DNA of 64,000 nucleotides, from the NCBI GenBank assembly GCA_916610825.1, contig OU744448.1, forward strand, positions 24,788,174-24,852,173, written 5' to 3'. The notes below the pieces were generated by a model. That model ran no database searches. It worked only from the letters and a program-made list of their open reading frames with translations, and was not told where the DNA came from. The DNA comes from Haliclystus octoradiatus. Taxonomy: Eukaryota > Cnidaria > Staurozoa > Stauromedusae > Haliclystidae. Both the position numbers and the translations under genes were made by a program. Each line of letters begins with the position of its first letter. The first letter of the stretch is position 1. Shown piece by piece: positions 59,842-64,000 of this stretch.

Positions 59842-62800
59842 TTAGGATTCAGCATATTTATCAACTGGATATTCTTTGCTATATTTGGCTATATGATCCA
59901 TACATTCTTTGTATTGTTCTTGTAATCGAAGTGGCATTTCATCGTAAACATCCAAAAATCCTTCTTTTATACTTGGTTTTTTCATTTTTTCTGCTCTTTT
60001 TAATGATTCTAAAATTTGAATTCGACATTCTCGTTCTAATGTTTTATTCTTTTCTTCATTCCAAATACCAATTTTCTCAAGATACATTCTAGAGTAAAAA
60101 ACAGTATACAGTGGCATATGTATCTATACAACAGATGTGCACAGGAGCAGAAGAATCCCAGTTCCTTCTAAGGAAAACTATTTTATCGAACCCTAGTCAA
60201 AATACTTCATTTGAATCTTGAGAAATTTGCAAGGCGCAGTCACACGACCAAGTCTTTGTGAAGCACTAAACATTTCTAGTACAAACCTTTGCTAAATATA
60301 GCACATTCTAATCTCATTTAAGATTTCGCTGAAAGTCAAATTCGTATTTTGAGAATGGAATTGTGATATATAAAAATTCAGACATTATATAGCAATTTTG
60401 TAATCTTTTTCCCGTCTCTATGACCATTTTATATGCATTTGAGCTAAGAAGGGTTTGACCGTAAAATTACTGCCCTTGTAAAAGCTGTCCTGCTGTGATT
60501 CTATTGTTTGATCGGTACAACACCTCCACTGCACCTTGCGAATTGAATAATAAATCATAATTCATACTACTGTGTATGTGAATAATAAATAATGCCTTCT
60601 TCTTATGATTCTCCAATGTGACATATAGTTATACTGTATAACTTATACATTGCAATGCTCACAAATCGACAAATGAACTATGGACCAGAAAAGCATTACC
60701 GGCGTGCCAGTTTTGGTCAAATCGAGAGTTACTCCTATCAATTCAAGTAAAGTGATCAAACGCGATTTGAAAGCAAAAGGAGGTGGAATATTTTTTCATC
60801 TGCACTTTTGATCATTGTTTAATTATAGGAAGTGATGGTTCCGCAGGGCAGGGTCCAACAAAAGCAGGAGTCCTGGAATCTGAGATTCAGGAAGATTAGA
60901 GCAAATTCAGAAGAAAATTGATATTTTTAATAATGATTTATTGGTCAAACAAATAATTGTTTTCAACATCAATTTGAGCATCAACAAAATAATTCAGGAG
61001 ATGAAATGCCTCTAGGATTCCTGAAGGCTGAATTTTTTGTCGGACATTGCTGTAGGGGTGACTTGAATACTTGCGCACACACACATCATGTGATAGTGCC
61101 ATTGGCACCCATCATTAATCTATTCAAGACTAAATACATCTATCATAAATACCTCAATCGAATAACGGGTGATCTGTCATTTCTCCAGTATTGTACTTCA
61201 TCTTGTTTACGATATGCCGCAGAATCGTCACTGGTACTGTGATGGCCAACCCTATGAACAGTAATATTACACAAAAAATAATTTGAAGCATTATTCTAAC
61301 AGTATAGACTCGAAATTTCTGAGCACTGCATCCAGGCAATAACAACTTCAGAGGGGGCTGTGCCAAGAAGGCGTCTATGGGGACCCAGAAAGTTTTGTAG
61401 GCTAATGGTTGACCCCTGGGAATGGGGATCGGAGGATATCAACAGATTCCTCAAAACACAAATCAAGTAACTTTTGCCCTGCGAAAAGCAGTTCAGGAGT
61501 TCATGAACGTTAAATGGCCTCAATTTTCATGAACTGTTCATGAACTATTCATGAGCCCTCACGAACATTTCATGAACAATTCATGAACATTTGGGGACAT
61601 TTAACGTTCATGAACTCCTGAACAGCTTTTCACTGGGGTTGTGCTGCCTTACTTCCAAAAATTTACAACAGATAATTCTTCAAATCCAAGGAGAAGTCGC
61701 TGACACCTTCTGAGACTGATGTGTTATAGTTCCCCAAAATGTCAGAAAATACTAATGCGCTTTCTAATAATAATAATAATACTAATGCGAATATTGAATA
61801 ATATTGTAACCCCATACCTATATGTCATGGCTTCCAAAATGACAGGACGGTTATCATTGACTGCAATTTCTCTTGCCAACTTTGTTGCTTTATGAACAGC
61901 GAAAAAGTCATTGCCATCAACCCTTATCGCAGGCATACCATAACCGGATGCACGGGCAGCTAAAATCAAATTTAAATCCATTAATTAACAATTAAAATGT
62001 GTAGCTTGGCTTTTGAATGTGAGCCCTTTGCCTGCAAAAAACTCAGGAGTTCATGAACAGTTTATAAACAGTTCATAGAAATTGGGGCCACTTAACGTTC
62101 ATGAACTGTTTATGAAAACCTGAACTGTTTTTCGCAAGGGTTGCAATAAGCAACCATAAAGGTGGCTTGAAAAAGATGAAAGACACTCTTGAAGCTAAAA
62201 AAACCGAAGTAATCCTTCAATCTAATCAGTAACTTACCAATTCCATCACCTCGATATTGGTCAACAACAGGAGTAGAAATAGCAAAGCCATTATTACGAC
62301 TAAAACATAACATTTCAAAGCAGTTAGAGAAAAATAAAACAATTGATTGCTATACTTATAGTAGTATTGTTTATAGTGTCGTAGACATGACAAATTTCTC
62401 CAATCAGAGAATTTCCTACTTTCTAACAACTCCAAAACAACGAAAACATTGGTATTCTCCTTCATGTGTCGTAAACTTTGTGTGAATTTGTTTAATCCCA
62501 ATCAAGCTGTACTATGAGAATACTGAGTAGCACAGCACATTGAACAGATATGTAATTCGTTAGAGCACCAAGCAAGGAACAAGTCAAGTGTTGAGAGACG
62601 GTATTCACAGAGTTGTAATGAATAGATGATAATAAGTATTATGACGTTAAAGGAAGTTACTTAACAATCACAGGACAGAACAATCAAGATAATATTATAG
62701 TACTTCAATTTCATGTTTTTTTCCTGATATCAGATTTCTATTGGGCTAGGATTTGAAAAGTTTTTAGGGAATGAAGTTTTCAAATTACAATCAATAAAAG

Positions 62801-64000
62801 AATTAGATTGGATTGGATTTGTTCCAGGAATCTCAACACCCAACAACACTACTTATTATAGGAATTTCAGTTTGTCCAGGCATGTAAAATGATTTGCCCC
62901 ACCCAGAATCTACCAAAAAGGAGGCACTTACAAGAGGTGACCATGACACAAATTTGGACCCCAAAAATTTTAACTGGATCCTATTTTCAATTACTAGTAG
63001 TCAATAATTATATGATAACAATTAATCAGGTAGACTAGCTAGATACTATAGTATATGAGAATACAAATTCTTTAACGAATAATACAATGTAAATAGTGAA
63101 TATTGGCTTTCGATTGTCAATGAAAATATAATTATTTGAGTTTCTAGTTCTGTTCACTTTTGTTATTGGATATTTGATTGTACGTGTTCCTGTTAAATCA
63201 TGGTGTTTTCCTGTATGTCTTATGTCATAATTGTGGGATAGAGGGGCCCAGGGACGGATTTAGACATTAGAACAACAAGCACCAACTTTAGACACAAGTA
63301 GAAATATGCGTTTTAAAATAATAAAGGCATGTTTGCCAAAAAGCTTTGTAAATTGATTTATTGTTTGACTCAACAAAATTACGAGAAACTATAAGCATTT
63401 ATTATAATAGATCTTTTACAAACAGAGAAACAGTTTTGCATAGACGCTATCCCTTTTTGTAAATTAGAGAATAAGGAGTGTTGTTGACACAGTTGTTGAC
63501 ACTATTTTGAGCATTATTACGCTCTTCATTCAAGTAAGAACAATTAATGTAATCACAACACATTGTTCATGCAAGTGCCCGATAAAACGTCAAGTGATAT
63601 CAAGGTGCGCACACCATTCTTTTGGTTTATGGCACAGTTTTAAACTTAAATTTTATCAGGCCCACACAGGAGAGTCACGCGAAAATGAGGCTAGCAAGGA
63701 GCCATCCAATCCTTTTTCAACTATTTCAAATCCAAACCATTTTCAACTAGTATTTTTAACAGAGTGGAAAATTAACGATTTTTTGATATAGTAGTTGAAA
63801 TAAGTCAAAAATTATTTCGCATCCACTTCGGATCTTATTTTTTATCATAATCCTGATCCTCAAAATGAAAAATCATTTTTGGCACTTACCAGAAGAAAAT
63901 AACAGGACAGTTGAGAGTTGCAGCAAAATTAATGGCAGCATGTGCATCACCCTCACTAGCAGCCCCTTCACCAAAATAACAAACAACACATTTGCCATTC
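59842..64000 (-). CDS. BCKDHA: BCKDHA, branched-chain 2-oxoacid dehydrogenase E1 alpha, 3' portion
   Basis: Five exons on the minus strand: 64000-63890 (continues past the window), 62299-62238, 61959-61818, 61251-61153 and 60088-59842. Phases join correctly. The first exon gives the thiamine diphosphate motif region ([20 protein letters not shown]), closed in the next exon by [10 protein letters not shown]. The third gives [20 protein letters not shown]. The fourth carries [12 protein letters not shown], including the serine positions through which BCKDK phosphorylation shuts the enzyme off in mammals. The fifth is the C-terminus ([16 protein letters not shown] to YAES). The protein is the decarboxylating alpha subunit of the mitochondrial complex that degrades leucine, isoleucine and valine. 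The N-terminus and mitochondrial targeting peptide lie beyond position 64000. Introns contain GTTCATGAAC-family copies at 61477-61638 and 62028-62140. It converges with MadBub across a 322-bp gap. Confidence 0.94.
61477..61638. repeat. Foldback MITE, GTTCATGAAC family
   Basis: 162 bp between BCKDHA exons, bounded by CCCTGCGAAAAGCAGTTCAG and CTCCTGAACAGCTTTTCACT plus GGGG. It has the same inner TTAAATGGCC and GGGGACATTTAA pair as the copy at 10475-10701. A second, shorter copy lies at 62028-62140. Confidence 0.85.

Noticed and set aside
1..64000. CRISPR array, bacterial operon or phage-like system
   Set aside because: Repeat spacing, introns and gene content are those of an animal nuclear genome. 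The foldback repeats are not regularly spaced direct repeats with unique spacers.

Overview
This is an AT-rich, intron-rich nuclear segment from an animal. Canonical GT/AG introns of a few hundred bases to about 3 kb break up every recognised gene, and non-coding space is dense with short inverted-repeat (MITE-like) elements. A single checkpoint gene combines BUBR1/Mad3 features with an intact BUB1-type kinase. Vertebrates divide these between two genes, so this is probably a non-vertebrate. The base composition, MITE load and gene set would suit a tunicate or another invertebrate deuterostome, but I cannot fix the species.

Layout. 1-2.1 kb: decayed Penelope-like retroelement (minus strand). 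2.1-8.0 kb: gene-free, with repeats. 8.0-18.2 kb (+): ten-exon ZFYVE19/ANCHR orthologue (abscission checkpoint). 18.2-20.2 kb: intergenic, between convergent genes. 20.2-24.2 kb (-): two-exon front-end fatty acid desaturase fused to cytochrome b5, with an 0.8 kb foldback element in its intron. 24.5-25.2 kb (-): unrecognised 223-codon frame broken by one TGA. 25.6-32.8 kb (-): five-exon type II membrane protein with a short collagen stretch and a cysteine-rich end. 32.8-34.7 kb: divergent intergenic region. 34.7-59.5 kb (+): 21-exon MadBub (BUB1/BUBR1) gene, 1734 codons. 59.8-64 kb (-): 3' half of BCKDHA, running off the right edge.

All splice phases in the five multi-exon models were checked by hand and close in frame: 325, 459, 328 and 1734 residues for the four complete models.

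The most interesting content is in the MadBub gene. One 1.8-kb exon carries eight copies of a GF-x-I-(F/Y/W/C)-Q-(E/Q) motif, which fits the ABBA motif that binds CDC20. The gene also has two intact GLEBS (BUB3-binding) motifs plus a decayed third, three KEN boxes and a clear KARD-like LxxIxE site. This reads as an unusually multivalent checkpoint scaffold. A second theme is a family of foldback repeats built from TTC/GAA half-sites on an 11-bp period, with more than ten copies. Two of the five genes (ZFYVE19 and MadBub) act in cell-division checkpoints, but nothing in the sequence shows they are functionally linked.
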